Source: Paenibacillus sp. PL2-23 (GTDB taxonomy: Bacteria; Bacillota; Bacilli; Paenibacillales; Paenibacillaceae). From it: a DNA stretch of 64,000 bases. Location of the stretch: positions 2,256,001 to 2,320,000 of the forward strand of contig NZ_CP162129.1 of the NCBI RefSeq assembly GCF_040834005.1. The letters run 5' to 3'. The stretch's first letter is position 1. Each line of letters starts with the position of its first letter. Both the position numbers and the translations under genes were made by a program. Positions 16,440 to 24,973 of the stretch are shown here, one piece after another. The notes under the pieces were generated by a model. That model was not told where the DNA came from, did no database searches, and saw nothing but the letters and a program-made list of their open reading frames with translations.

Positions 16440-16947
16440 GATAGAGAGATACTTGCTTTTCGAAGAATTGAATGGTGCTTACATATGTAATCTAAATGAA
16501 GATAAAATTCTGATAATTATAAGAATTGAACAGCTTGATGAAATAAACAAATTGGTTAATCATATTCCTTCCGTCCGAAATAAGATTATTCACGAGATTA
16601 ATAATGAAAAAAATTTAGAATATGTAGAAGGTAATAAAATACCTATGGCAAAGTTTTTATGGGATTTATATATAATAGCACTTCATAATGTGATAAAACC
16701 AGAAAGTAAATTTCCTTCAGAGGTCTTATCTAGATACGAAAGAGATCGATTCATTGCACGAAAAATAATAATTCAATATGAACACGAGCAAGAACTTATC
16801 GATGAGTTTAGAAGAGTAGTGTTTCCACATAAAGAACTTGATAGAATTTCTTTATTAGATACTTATGAAAATGAGCCAGATATAAATTATGAAAAGTTAG
16901 ACGAGTTCTTGAATAATGTTAATATTTTGGTTGATAAGGAGGCTTAA
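16414..16947 (+). CDS. ABC-three-component system middle component
   Basis: A 177-aa protein, small, helical and acidic, with no catalytic motif visible. It lies between the nuclease-like protein and the SMC-like ATPase, overlapping the first by 26 bases and leaving 3 bases to the next. That place and size match the middle component of ABC-3C systems, probably an adaptor or regulatory subunit. ATG 16414 is preceded by AAGGGGTGG at good spacing; a longer reading from 16378 has no ribosome site. Its identity comes from context more than from sequence. Confidence 0.7.
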   Translation: MEELLRLLEIERYLLFEELNGAYICNLNEDKILIIIRIEQLDEINKLVNHIPSVRNKIIHEINNEKNLEYVEGNKIPMAKFLWDLYIIALHNVIKPESKFPSEVLSRYERDRFIARKIIIQYEHEQELIDEFRRVVFPHKELDRISLLDTYENEPDINYEKLDEFLNNVNILVDKEA

Positions 16948-16950
16948 TAA

Positions 16951-19773
16951 TTGTATTTAACAGAAGTGAAAATTAGAAACTTTAGAGGGTATGGGGAAAA
17001 CAATGCAAGGGAAGATAAATGTTATGTGTATAGTGCCCTTGACTCACAATTAGTCGTTTTCCACGGATTTAATGGCTTTGGAAAGACATCATTTTATGAA
17101 GCAATTGAATGGTGCTTAACGGATAATGTGTATAGATTAAACAAATTTTATGACGATGATACCTACATTGCAAATGAATTAAAAAAAAGCCATTATTTAA
17201 AATTCTATCATCCATTAGATGGGGCAAAAAGAAAAAGAGAAATTTATGTAGAACTACTTTTTGGCAATGGACTGTCTATAGTTAGAACTTCAAACAGCCC
17301 AATTCTGAAGACATCGAAGAACGATAAAGGGTATACATCTAATGTGTATATGGGCTTCAATGGGCAACTAGAGCGCGTAAGTAATGAGGAGGTATTGAAT
17401 CAGTTTATTAAAGAGACTGAAGATAAGGATACCTTTTTCAATACACATATGTTGGGACAAGAAAGTATAAGTGATTTTCTTCGAAATAATTCGCCTTCAG
17501 AGCGAAGAGAAATATTTATGCGGTTGCTTCAGGAGGAGAAGCTTGCTTCTACAATACAACTCTTAGGAAAGCTTAAAGGACCAAATAATAAGGTTAGTAA
17601 CAAACTTAAACAACTAAGTACGGATTTGACTCATTACAATAATATTAAGTCTGGGATCAGTCAATCGTTCACTAAACTCGGGTTTGAGAATGAATTACAA
17701 TATCTAGATACTATAAGGCAAACGCTAGGACCAGTTTTAGAACTTATAAAAGTTGATATACTCAGTGAAGAGCTAAAGCTGTCTTTGCTCTCTAATAAGG
17801 AGATAAACTTACACAATATTGCAGAGTTATTCGAAAACATTTCAATTGTACATCAAAATGCTTCGAATCAGCAGACCTTATTGAATACAGAGATGGGAGA
17901 GCTGAACCGTAGGCATGAACGAACAAAGAAACTTGGTTTACTTCATAAAGCTGAAGAAATGATGAAGTTATCACACCATGCACAACTTCTTAAAGCAAGT
18001 AACATAGTAGAAATTAAACAGGAGATTTCGAGTATAATTGAAAGCGGAAATGTTATAAGGGGGAAAATTGAAAATATCTCTCATAAAAAAAATGAACTTA
18101 GTAAATACAACGCATTGTTTTTATCCATTACTAACAATCTTGATTATACCAATAAAGCTGTAAATGAAGCCTATTGGTCAAAATATATTATTGATAGAAA
18201 TGAACTGAGCAAATTTAATCAAGAGTTTGTAAATTTATTACTCTTACAAGAAAATGAATACGTATTAATTAAAACTAGTACGGACTATGAATTATCGGAG
18301 TGGAAAAATAAAGAAGAATTATTCCAAAAAGAAAGACAGGCCCTATTACAAGAACTAGAGAACTGTAGTAACACTAAAAAAGAATTATCAGATTTAAATA
18401 CAGAATATCAAAGATTGTTAACTATGGTTAAAGAATATATAGCAACTAACGAGGCAGATATCAGGGAATGCCCAGTATGTTTAAACAATAATTTCTCGGA
18501 TGAGCGTTACAGAGAGTTATTTGTTAATTGGGGTGTTGACATAAGTGTTGCAAGTAAACTAACTTCAATTATTGACTTAACATTTGCAAAGGGAAACAAA
18601 CAAATTGATATTATCTCCAAAAAGGAAACCGATGTACTAGCAAAGTTAAAAGAACTAGAAAATAATTTTGAGAAAGACATATTAAACTCAATGAAATTAG
18701 AAGTGGAATCCGTAAGAAATGCATTTGTTAAACAGTACACCTTTATTTTAAACAAATTAAATAGTGATAACCTTGCTCTAGATGAACAGGAAAGAGAGAT
18801 AAATAATAGAAAAAATGAATTAGAACACAGTATTACTCAGGCAAGAGAATCGATAAAGGTTTTGTTCAATGATTTGGGGAATGAGGAGCAAATTAACAAG
18901 GATGAACTTGATAAATATATAGTTGACTGTAGAGAATGGATTCAAAAAAATCATATTGAAATGGGAATCTTACATCAACCTAATTTGTCAGATATTCAAA
19001 CGGAAATAAAGTCGCTAAAAACTCAAGACTCAGGAGAAAATCAAGAAGAAGATAATTTGCTTATTAGTATTCAGCTCAATAAAAAAAACAAAGAGTTTGC
19101 TGAGCAACTTTCTAGATTTTTAAATGAAATATTAAAGTACAATATTCCTACTGAATTCTCTAAATCATTAGGGGAATTTAGCGAACTGGATAAAAAAATT
19201 GAGAAACTTGACAACCACATAAAAGCACTTGAAAGAGCTAAGGAAATTATAGATGACCAGTACGATAGATTATTTAATAAACAGAAGAGAGTTATTAAGC
19301 AACGCCTAGAAAATCACCCTGTAATTAGTTGGGTATACGAAGCAATTAATCCGCATCCTTTTCACAAAAAACTTCATATTACCAATACAGATCGTGGTAC
19401 CAATTTTATTGGAGAGACACAACTTGAGGATAAAGTTGATCTCTATCTTGATCAAATTTTCAGTGCTGCTCAACTTAATATACTAGCGCTGAGTATATTT
19501 TTAGGTTTGGGTCTAACACAGAGCTATAGTGAATTAGAACAGCTTTTTTTAGACGATCCTATTCAAAGTATGGATGATGTAAATATACTAGCATTTATAG
19601 ATGTCTTGAGAGCTATTATGGATTCTTCTAGATACCAACATAAGAGACTTATAATTTCAACTCACGATGATAACTTTGCACAATTATTGTCAATTAAAAT
19701 GAGGAACAAAAACACGATCCAATATCATATCGTGGGGTATACTGAAGAAGGTCCGATTATAAAACAGATTTAA
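16951..19773 (+). CDS. SMC/Rad50-like ABC ATPase of ABC-three-component system
   Basis: A 940-aa protein. The N-terminal ABC half begins LTEVKIRNFRGYG; Walker A is GFNGFGKTS (residues 39-47). Long coiled coils (about 200-780) flank a Rad50-type zinc hook, CPVC at 507-510. The C-terminal half has the signature region (LNILALSIFLGLG), Walker B LFLDDPIQSMDD with D868-D869, and the H-loop STHDD. Family members sense or clamp DNA ends and drive the partner effector. The start is TTG at 16951, supported by AAGGAGG 8 nt upstream. It is the last gene of the operon; all three genes are intact. The assembly as a phage-defence system follows published ABC-ATPase surveys; the trigger is unknown. Confidence 0.88.
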   Translation: MYLTEVKIRNFRGYGENNAREDKCYVYSALDSQLVVFHGFNGFGKTSFYEAIEWCLTDNVYRLNKFYDDDTYIANELKKSHYLKFYHPLDGAKRKREIYVELLFGNGLSIVRTSNSPILKTSKNDKGYTSNVYMGFNGQLERVSNEEVLNQFIKETEDKDTFFNTHMLGQESISDFLRNNSPSERREIFMRLLQEEKLASTIQLLGKLKGPNNKVSNKLKQLSTDLTHYNNIKSGISQSFTKLGFENELQYLDTIRQTLGPVLELIKVDILSEELKLSLLSNKEINLHNIAELFENISIVHQNASNQQTLLNTEMGELNRRHERTKKLGLLHKAEEMMKLSHHAQLLKASNIVEIKQEISSIIESGNVIRGKIENISHKKNELSKYNALFLSITNNLDYTNKAVNEAYWSKYIIDRNELSKFNQEFVNLLLLQENEYVLIKTSTDYELSEWKNKEELFQKERQALLQELENCSNTKKELSDLNTEYQRLLTMVKEYIATNEADIRECPVCLNNNFSDERYRELFVNWGVDISVASKLTSIIDLTFAKGNKQIDIISKKETDVLAKLKELENNFEKDILNSMKLEVESVRNAFVKQYTFILNKLNSDNLALDEQEREINNRKNELEHSITQARESIKVLFNDLGNEEQINKDELDKYIVDCREWIQKNHIEMGILHQPNLSDIQTEIKSLKTQDSGENQEEDNLLISIQLNKKNKEFAEQLSRFLNEILKYNIPTEFSKSLGEFSELDKKIEKLDNHIKALERAKEIIDDQYDRLFNKQKRVIKQRLENHPVISWVYEAINPHPFHKKLHITNTDRGTNFIGETQLEDKVDLYLDQIFSAAQLNILALSIFLGLGLTQSYSELEQLFLDDPIQSMDDVNILAFIDVLRAIMDSSRYQHKRLIISTHDDNFAQLLSIKMRNKNTIQYHIVGYTEEGPIIKQI

Positions 19774-19989
19774 AAGATATTCAAATAGTTCTTAATGACA
19801 TAAGCCACCATGAAATGTCATGAGGATTGTATTCTCGTTACTGACTGCGTGTGGTCACATTTCTGGTCACACTTTTTCTTTTACGAGCGCCGCGGCGCAT
19901 TCGAACGTAGAAGCATAATATTCAAGAAAGCCTTGCCCCACAAAGCTTTCTCCCGCATTTTCCTTAACGCACAAAAACCCATCTCTCCA

Positions 19990-20031
19990 CTGGCAGCGAT
20001 GAGGTCAGGGGTTCGATCCCCCTAGGCTCCA
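19990..20031 (+). other. 3' half of tRNA-Ala(GGC), island attachment site
   Basis: From the anticodon loop onward the sequence is a perfect tRNA-Ala 3' half. The loop is CTGGCAG with U33, anticodon GGC and A37 (19990-19996), followed by stem strand CGATG and variable AGGTC. The T arm is AGGGG-TTCGATC-CCCCT (20007-20023), the acceptor strand AGGCTCC (including the U70 of the Ala G3:U70 pair) and discriminator A. Bases before 19990 cannot pair, so there is no 5' half. This is what a tyrosine recombinase crossing over in the anticodon loop leaves at the distal island end. Just left, 19840-19880 on the minus strand reads like a scrap of an integrase C-terminus (VTRNVTT), weakly supported. Confidence 0.75.
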
Positions 20032-20036
20032 TACAT

Positions 20037-20076
20037 AAGCAAAATCCGATCCAAATAATGGGTCGGTTTTTGCTTT
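20037..20076 (+). terminator. Terminator after the tRNA-Ala half
   Basis: A 16-bp stem with two mismatches (20037-20052 with 20060-20075) containing an A run and a T run, six bases past the tRNA end. It is the likely original terminator of the tRNA gene, kept at the island edge. Confidence 0.75.
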
Positions 20077-20522
20077 GTATGGAGTGCCGCAAAGGGAGCG
20101 AACCCCGGGGTTCAGTCCGCGCGGAGGGAGTGGCAGGGATGCTTCAAAGAATAAGCTTCGAACGGACGAGCACGGCGTCTGAATCTACCGCTAAAAGTCA
20201 TCGTCGATTATGCTTCGTCAGCCATTCGATCAAGATTCGGACATCCCATGTGGGATAGACGAGTTATTGCGAGTCAATCCCCCTAGGCGAAGGGGGCGAA
20301 CCCCGGGGTTCAGTCCGCGCGGAGGCAACTGGGGCGGCGATTCTAACGGTTCTCATGGAGCTTAATGTGCCTGTTGCAAATAAAGTTAGAGTCTAACGGT
20401 TGTGAGTGTTGTTATTTTCCCTTTGTTTGCGATAATCCGGTACATTTCAAAGTATTAAGCACTGCTGCAACCGTTAAACTGCTATAGCTGCTATTTCCCA
20501 TGAATAACCGTTATAGCAACCA
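20077..20522. repeat. Gene-free repeat-rich stretch at island edge
   Basis: No gene seen. A 30-bp direct repeat (GCGAACCCCGGGG... to ...GCGCGGAGG) lies at 20098-20127 and 20296-20325. The string ATCCCCCTAGGC of the tRNA end (20016-20027) recurs at 20277-20288. TCTAACGGTT occurs at 20342-20351 and 20392-20401, with inverted AACCGTTA at 20469-20476 and 20505-20512. Confidence 0.6.
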
Positions 20523-21182
20523 TTAGAATGAATCGCTTAACTGATAGGTCCGATATCTCTGTATGCCGCTGGCTACTATAAGTAATCTTTTATCTAACAG
20601 AGAACGCAAGACAACTCGGGTTCGGTTCTCTGAAAGCAGCAGGTGATCAGCAAGCTCACGAGGTTCAAAGGCTCGCATGACTCTGCGTGCATATCGAATA
20701 GTCTCTGCCTCGGCCCAGGTTAACTTCAAAGATATATCCACGGATAAGAACTTCCCTACAAATGACAGCACCAATTGCTTGCATACTTCCGGATCATCAC
20801 GAATAGACAAATAAGCGATAGGGAGAAAATACCAATCATCAAGTACCAGCATTGCTTGCTTCATACATAAATCCTTAAAGCGACTGGTATCAACATCTCG
20901 GGCATGACTGCGATAATCATGAATTTCAATACAGCTTTTGGTGCCATTGGGCATATAAGCAAGATCCAGGTAACGATATTTATTGTTGAGGTCACGGACT
21001 TCATACTCAGGATACAAGTTGCTCAGGCTTCCAATTGTGGGGAACCATATGGACTGCAGAAATTTAACGGTACTGTGACTCAAGCCTTTATTAAGTAATT
21101 CTTTGCGTTTGGGATTTTTTTCGTTAGAAATATGGAAATTTAACCATTTATCATACTGCTTTTCAAATAGTGCGCTCATCAT
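20523..21182 (-). CDS. Putative winged-helix protein with restriction-fold-like N-terminus
   Basis: About 219 aa. Residues 60-110 (YPEYEVRDLNNKYRYLDLAY then SCIEIHDYRSHARD in outline) have the strand order of small restriction-fold domains, but the catalytic lysine is not obvious. The C-terminal 70 residues (FEPRELADHLLLSENRTRVVLRSLLDKRLLIVA) form a likely winged helix. Similar proteins in Paenibacillus are often labelled transcriptional regulator; I do not know the target. I place the start at ATG 21182, with AAGGTGG spaced 6 nt, rather than the upstream ATG 21200. A truncated relative is at 42009. Confidence 0.6.
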   Translation of the reverse strand: MMSALFEKQYDKWLNFHISNEKNPKRKELLNKGLSHSTVKFLQSIWFPTIGSLSNLYPEYEVRDLNNKYRYLDLAYMPNGTKSCIEIHDYRSHARDVDTSRFKDLCMKQAMLVLDDWYFLPIAYLSIRDDPEVCKQLVLSFVGKFLSVDISLKLTWAEAETIRYARRVMRAFEPRELADHLLLSENRTRVVLRSLLDKRLLIVASGIQRYRTYQLSDSF

Positions 21183-21262
21183 AGCTACCACCTTCGCCAT
21201 TTTTCGCTATCGGAACTTTTCTTATTCGGAATTAGGCTTTCATAACCGTATAAAACAAGCAA

Positions 21263-21317
21263 GCCGCATGAATGGCTTTATGCTTCAGGAGTAGAAGCAT
21301 AAAAGTATTCATGCGGC
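21263..21317. repeat. Large two-step inverted repeat
   Basis: GCCGCATGAAT (21263-21273) pairs with 21307-21317, and inside it CTTTATGCTTC (21276-21286) pairs with 21294-21304. The hairpin is 55 bases with a 7-base loop and no T tract. It may be a small mobile repeat or an RNA element. The rest of 21183-21631 shows no gene. Confidence 0.7.
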
Positions 21318-21631
21318 ATGTTCTTCACACCATTTTTCTTCTTGTGTAATCCAATTCCAATTATATCATAAACGAAGACCGGGTACGTCGGTTTTTTATC
21401 CTAAAAAGTCAGTCGCGAAAGTAGACAGCTTGCTCCCGAAACGCGAATGGCACCGTCCATGACATATCCCGCGAGTCCTTTTTATGTGCCTATCGCATCA
21501 TGATTCCACCTGAAATGGAAGAGATATTTGGACCAGTATTGTGTATGATAGAGGTGGGAGATATCTAGACCTGATGAGACTGAGAAAGTTGATATGATGT
21601 CAAGAATAAGGCATGAAAGGCGGAATGATGG

Positions 21632-22783
21632 ATGAAGATTGTAATCGCGCCAGACAGCTTCAAAGGCTCCATATCTGCAGAAGCATTATGTGATGCGATA
21701 GAAACAGGAATCAAAGCCGTTTGCCCGGATGCAATCATTCATAAGCTCCCCCTCTCTGATGGAGGGGAGGGGTTGGTGTCATCGCTTATTCAGTCTTGCG
21801 GGGGCACTTATCGGCATGCGATGGTCCATGATCCACTGGGCAGAGAGATCAAGGCTCGATATGGCCTCATGGATGATGGACAGACGGCAGTGATTGAAAT
21901 GGCGGAAGCCTCCGGACTGACTTTGTTGCAGCCTGAGGAGCGCAATCCCATGCGGGCCGACAGCTATGGCACGGGACAGCTCATCCAGCATGCCTTGAAT
22001 CTGGGCTGCCGACGCTTTGTTATTGGCTTAGGCGGAAGTGCCACAGTGGATGGCGGGATGGGAATGCTGCGCGCCCTCGGCATGCGCTGGTTGGATGCAC
22101 AAGGCAACGAATTGGAGCAAACGGGTGGTCAAGCTTTATTGGAGCTCCAGCATTACGACCGTTCGAGACTGGATGAAAGGCTGCGGCAATCGAGCTTTGT
22201 CATCGCCAGTGACGTCACGAATCCACTCTGCGGACCGAATGGGGCTGCAGCGATCTTTGGCCCGCAAAAAGGAGCCGATGCCGAACAAGTGTCTGTGCTG
22301 GATGAAGCTCTTGCTCGGTACGCCCAGTGCGTGGAAGCACAAGAGGGAATCAGGGTAAGCACGTTGTCCGGCGCTGGCGCAGCCGGGGGCATGGGAGCGG
22401 CCTTCGCGGCATTTCTGGGAGCGAAGCTGGCATCTGGCATCGATTATGTGATGGAAGCGACAAGACTGAGTGAGGCCATGGCCTCCGCGGATCTGGTCAT
22501 TACGGGAGAGGGCAAGTTGGATCAACAAACGCTTTCAGGAAAAGTAATAGCTGGCGTATGCCAGTTGGGACAACGGCATCAGACCCCAGTGGTTGCGTTA
22601 TGCGGATCGGTCAGCCTCTCCCTGCAGGAGATGAAACGGATCGGACTTGTAGCAGGGTTTTCGATTGTGCCTGGTCCGTGCAGCTTGGAAGAAGCCATGA
22701 AGCAAGCACCAGAATGGGCTGCTGAACGGACGATGCACATGATGAGAATCATGCAGTGTTTCGCAAATGGATCATGCAGATAG
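21632..22783 (+). CDS. glxK: Glycerate kinase
   Basis: A 383-aa cytosolic enzyme of the GarK/GlxK type, phosphorylating D-glycerate with ATP and feeding glycerate into lower glycolysis. Family marks include the N-terminal MKIVIAPDSFKGSISAEALCDAI in outline, LPLSDGGEGLVSSLI, GLGGSATVDGGMGMLRALG, and ITGEGKLDQQTLSGKV near residue 290. Length is as usual (370-385). ATG 21632 follows AAAGGCGG. It appears to be transcribed alone; the next gene is convergent and starts 7 bases after the stop. No sugar-acid pathway neighbours are seen. Confidence 0.93.
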   Translation: MKIVIAPDSFKGSISAEALCDAIETGIKAVCPDAIIHKLPLSDGGEGLVSSLIQSCGGTYRHAMVHDPLGREIKARYGLMDDGQTAVIEMAEASGLTLLQPEERNPMRADSYGTGQLIQHALNLGCRRFVIGLGGSATVDGGMGMLRALGMRWLDAQGNELEQTGGQALLELQHYDRSRLDERLRQSSFVIASDVTNPLCGPNGAAAIFGPQKGADAEQVSVLDEALARYAQCVEAQEGIRVSTLSGAGAAGGMGAAFAAFLGAKLASGIDYVMEATRLSEAMASADLVITGEGKLDQQTLSGKVIAGVCQLGQRHQTPVVALCGSVSLSLQEMKRIGLVAGFSIVPGPCSLEEAMKQAPEWAAERTMHMMRIMQCFANGSCR

Positions 22784-22789
22784 ATGGGA

Positions 22790-23743
22790 TCATTCCACAT
22801 GAATCAATATTTTCCCTTTTGCATGCCCTTCCGCTATATAACGCATCGCATCGGCAGTTCTGTCAAGGGGGAATTGCTTGTCAATAACAGGGGTTACATC
22901 CCCCCGTTCTACAAGGCTTGCTATATAAGCTAAATCCTGTTGATTCGATTTCGCCATCAGCATCCGCATTTTTTTCGAACCAAACGACATCAGCCGAGCA
23001 AACAGCATGGACTTGAAAATTTGACTCAAAGTACCCCCAACCATAACAGATCTGCCGTTAGGATTTAACATGCGCTTATAAAGAGAAAGAGGATAATTGC
23101 CGTTAATGGCTAAAATCAGGTCATACGTCCTGTTCGTTTTAGCGAAATTCTCCCTTTTGTAATCGATGACGGAATCTGCGCCCAAGATTTTGGTCTGCTC
23201 AACATGCTTCGTACTGCATACGCCTGTTACGATTGCACCGAAGTATTGTCCAAGCTGTACGGCGAATGTCCCAACTCCACCACTACTGCCAACAATCAGA
23301 ACATGTTGACCCCTCTGAATATGGCCTATGTCCCTCAAACCCTGCAGTGCTGTCACAGATGCCATAGGCAAGGCTGCCGCTTCTTCAAAAGAGATATTGG
23401 CCGGTTTATGTATTAAAACGGTTTCGAGAGCAACTGCGTATTGGGCAAAACCTCCAAACCCAACGTTAGATAGTTCGCCAATGACTTCATCCCCTGGTTT
23501 AAATTTTTTAATATTTTTTCCAACCGCCTCAACTATGCCTGCTAGATCGGCTCCAAATATCTTTTTCTTGGGGATCATGCCCATTTTCATAGAACGATAA
23601 TCTGCCGCGTTTACTGACGCAGACTTCACCTTTATTAATACTTCATTGTCAGTAGGCGTTGGTATTTCTACATCACAATAAACGAACTTGTCAGGTGAAG
23701 CTTGTTTGTTATAGATGACCGCTTTCATCATGTTTTTCATCAT
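22790..23743 (-). CDS. NAD(P)H-dependent zinc-less alcohol dehydrogenase / quinone oxidoreductase
   Basis: About 317 aa, medium-chain dehydrogenase/reductase superfamily. The N-terminal GroES-like part (PTDNEVLIKVKSASVNAADY) leads to the Rossmann nucleotide site HVLIVGSSGGVGTFAVQLGQYF, with AVALETVLIHKPANISFEEAAALPMASVTAL before it. The structural-zinc cysteines of true alcohol dehydrogenases are absent, as in quinone oxidoreductases. Substrate unknown. I start at ATG 23743 because AAAGGG lies 7 nt upstream. Convergent with glxK. Confidence 0.88.
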   Translation of the reverse strand: MMKNMMKAVIYNKQASPDKFVYCDVEIPTPTDNEVLIKVKSASVNAADYRSMKMGMIPKKKIFGADLAGIVEAVGKNIKKFKPGDEVIGELSNVGFGGFAQYAVALETVLIHKPANISFEEAAALPMASVTALQGLRDIGHIQRGQHVLIVGSSGGVGTFAVQLGQYFGAIVTGVCSTKHVEQTKILGADSVIDYKRENFAKTNRTYDLILAINGNYPLSLYKRMLNPNGRSVMVGGTLSQIFKSMLFARLMSFGSKKMRMLMAKSNQQDLAYIASLVERGDVTPVIDKQFPLDRTADAMRYIAEGHAKGKILIHVE

Positions 23744-23801
23744 CAACACCCTTTAATTGGAGGTAATATGACGGAACAGCATTAGCCCGAAACCGTGTTG
23801 C

Positions 23802-24227
23802 TTAGCTATCCAGTCTAGGCCACTTCCAGGCATACCATATAATTAGGCAAAGAAGAGTGACTTCTACAACAGTGCCAAACACCATGTGCACCCAAGCCTC
23901 TCCTGCCAAATTAAATAATGTATAGGGAATATACACCACTGAAACAAGGATATTTGTCCAGCGACTTGCTTTTGCCGGCAGGGTTACAGAAAGGAAAATC
24001 ATGAGAGCAGGAATGGTTACAGAAATCAGCGCGACCAATAGAAAGACATAGGAGATGTCAAATATATAGATTTCTCCTGCCAGAATGCCTTCGATTTTGC
24101 CCGGCATATATAATGCGAAATAATCAACATAAATATAGAGAAACATAAAACTTGCCCACAGCGCAGCAATCTTCAGCCTCGAACTGACCTTCATGTCCTC
24201 CAGTGCATGTTGTGCTTTCTTATTCAT
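23802..24227 (-). CDS. DUF6326-like membrane protein
   Basis: A 141-aa protein with four predicted membrane helices (about residues 18-38, 55-80, 90-110, 115-135) and a conserved-looking YVDYFALYMPG segment after the first. The pattern resembles the DUF6326 family; function is unknown. It has a short cytosolic N-terminus and a Trp-rich end. It lies 59 bases upstream of the dehydrogenase gene's start on the same strand and may be co-transcribed with it. Confidence 0.65.
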   Translation of the reverse strand: MNKKAQHALEDMKVSSRLKIAALWASFMFLYIYVDYFALYMPGKIEGILAGEIYIFDISYVFLLVALISVTIPALMIFLSVTLPAKASRWTNILVSVVYIPYTLFNLAGEAWVHMVFGTVVEVTLLCLIIWYAWKWPRLDS

Positions 24228-24418
24228 ATTATTCTCCTTCCGCCTCCATCACAACGATTATCAACACTTCTTAGTCTAAAGGGGAAGTATAAACATCCTC
24301 GAAAGCAATTCTAAATATTTTCTAAAACTCAGTAGACCCGAGCACGACGAAAGACGGCGCACGGAATGCGCCGCCTCTCGTCGTTCTTGATGGTCGTGTA
24401 CTGGGCTTGGGAGGCTTC

Positions 24419-24811
24419 TTAGTAATAACCGCCATAGCCGCCATAACCGCCATAGCCGTATCCGCCACCACAGCCACCGCCGCAGCCACCACCGCAGCCG
24501 CAGCCGCCGAATTTGCCGAAACCGAACGGTACGATGAAGAGCGCGGCAATAAAGGCTAACGCAATGGCAGCTCCGAAGAAAAAGAAGAAGGAGACATGGG
24601 CTTTGTTTTTGGCTTTACTTCGTTTGGAATTTCGTTTCTTCAGACGATTATAAGTGGGACCCGAGCCTTTGTGGATCTTGGAGAACACGATGCGCCCATC
24701 TTTGAGCGCCTTAATGGTGCCATATACGCGAGACCCGTCCTTCAGGCGCGCCATCACGGTTTTGCCGATATACGGGCGCAAGGCCGCTTCGTGAAGAGGA
24801 ATTCGAAACAT
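24419..24811 (-). CDS. Unknown protein with small beta domain, one TM helix and Gly/Tyr tail
   Basis: A 130-aa protein. Residues 10-45 (YIGKTVMARLKDGSRVYGTIKAL in outline) look like a small SH3/LSM-type beta barrel. A Lys/Arg stretch, one strong membrane helix (FFFFFGAAIALAFIAALFIV, about 75-95) and a tail of Gly, Cys and Tyr (CGGGCGGG then YGGYGGYGGYY) follow. The Cys-Gly tail is low-complexity but in frame with a good start (GATTACATG after AGGTG). Function unknown; similar tails occur in spore-coat and surface proteins. Confidence 0.6.
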   Translation of the reverse strand: MFRIPLHEAALRPYIGKTVMARLKDGSRVYGTIKALKDGRIVFSKIHKGSGPTYNRLKKRNSKRSKAKNKAHVSFFFFFGAAIALAFIAALFIVPFGFGKFGGCGCGGGCGGGCGGGYGYGGYGGYGGYY

Positions 24812-24973
24812 GTAATCACCTCGCTTTCGGGGGATATCTATTACTATATTCCTCTCAGTTGTTCATAGTTTGTATGAACGCCACGGGTGTACGAAATGTT
24901 GTCCGCTCCATCCAAATATATACAACCATTTTCTGGTGACTTATAATGCTCTTGAGTACCAGGGAAGGATGGG

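Noticed and set aside
19990..20031. 3' end of tmRNA (ssrA) as island target
   Set aside because: The acceptor strand AGGCTCC, anticodon loop with GGC and variable loop AGGTC fit tRNA-Ala, not tmRNA.
24322..24549. Ala/Val-rich 75-codon frame
   Set aside because: Overlaps the Gly/Tyr tail of the real gene in another frame; its composition is the product of the glycine repeats.
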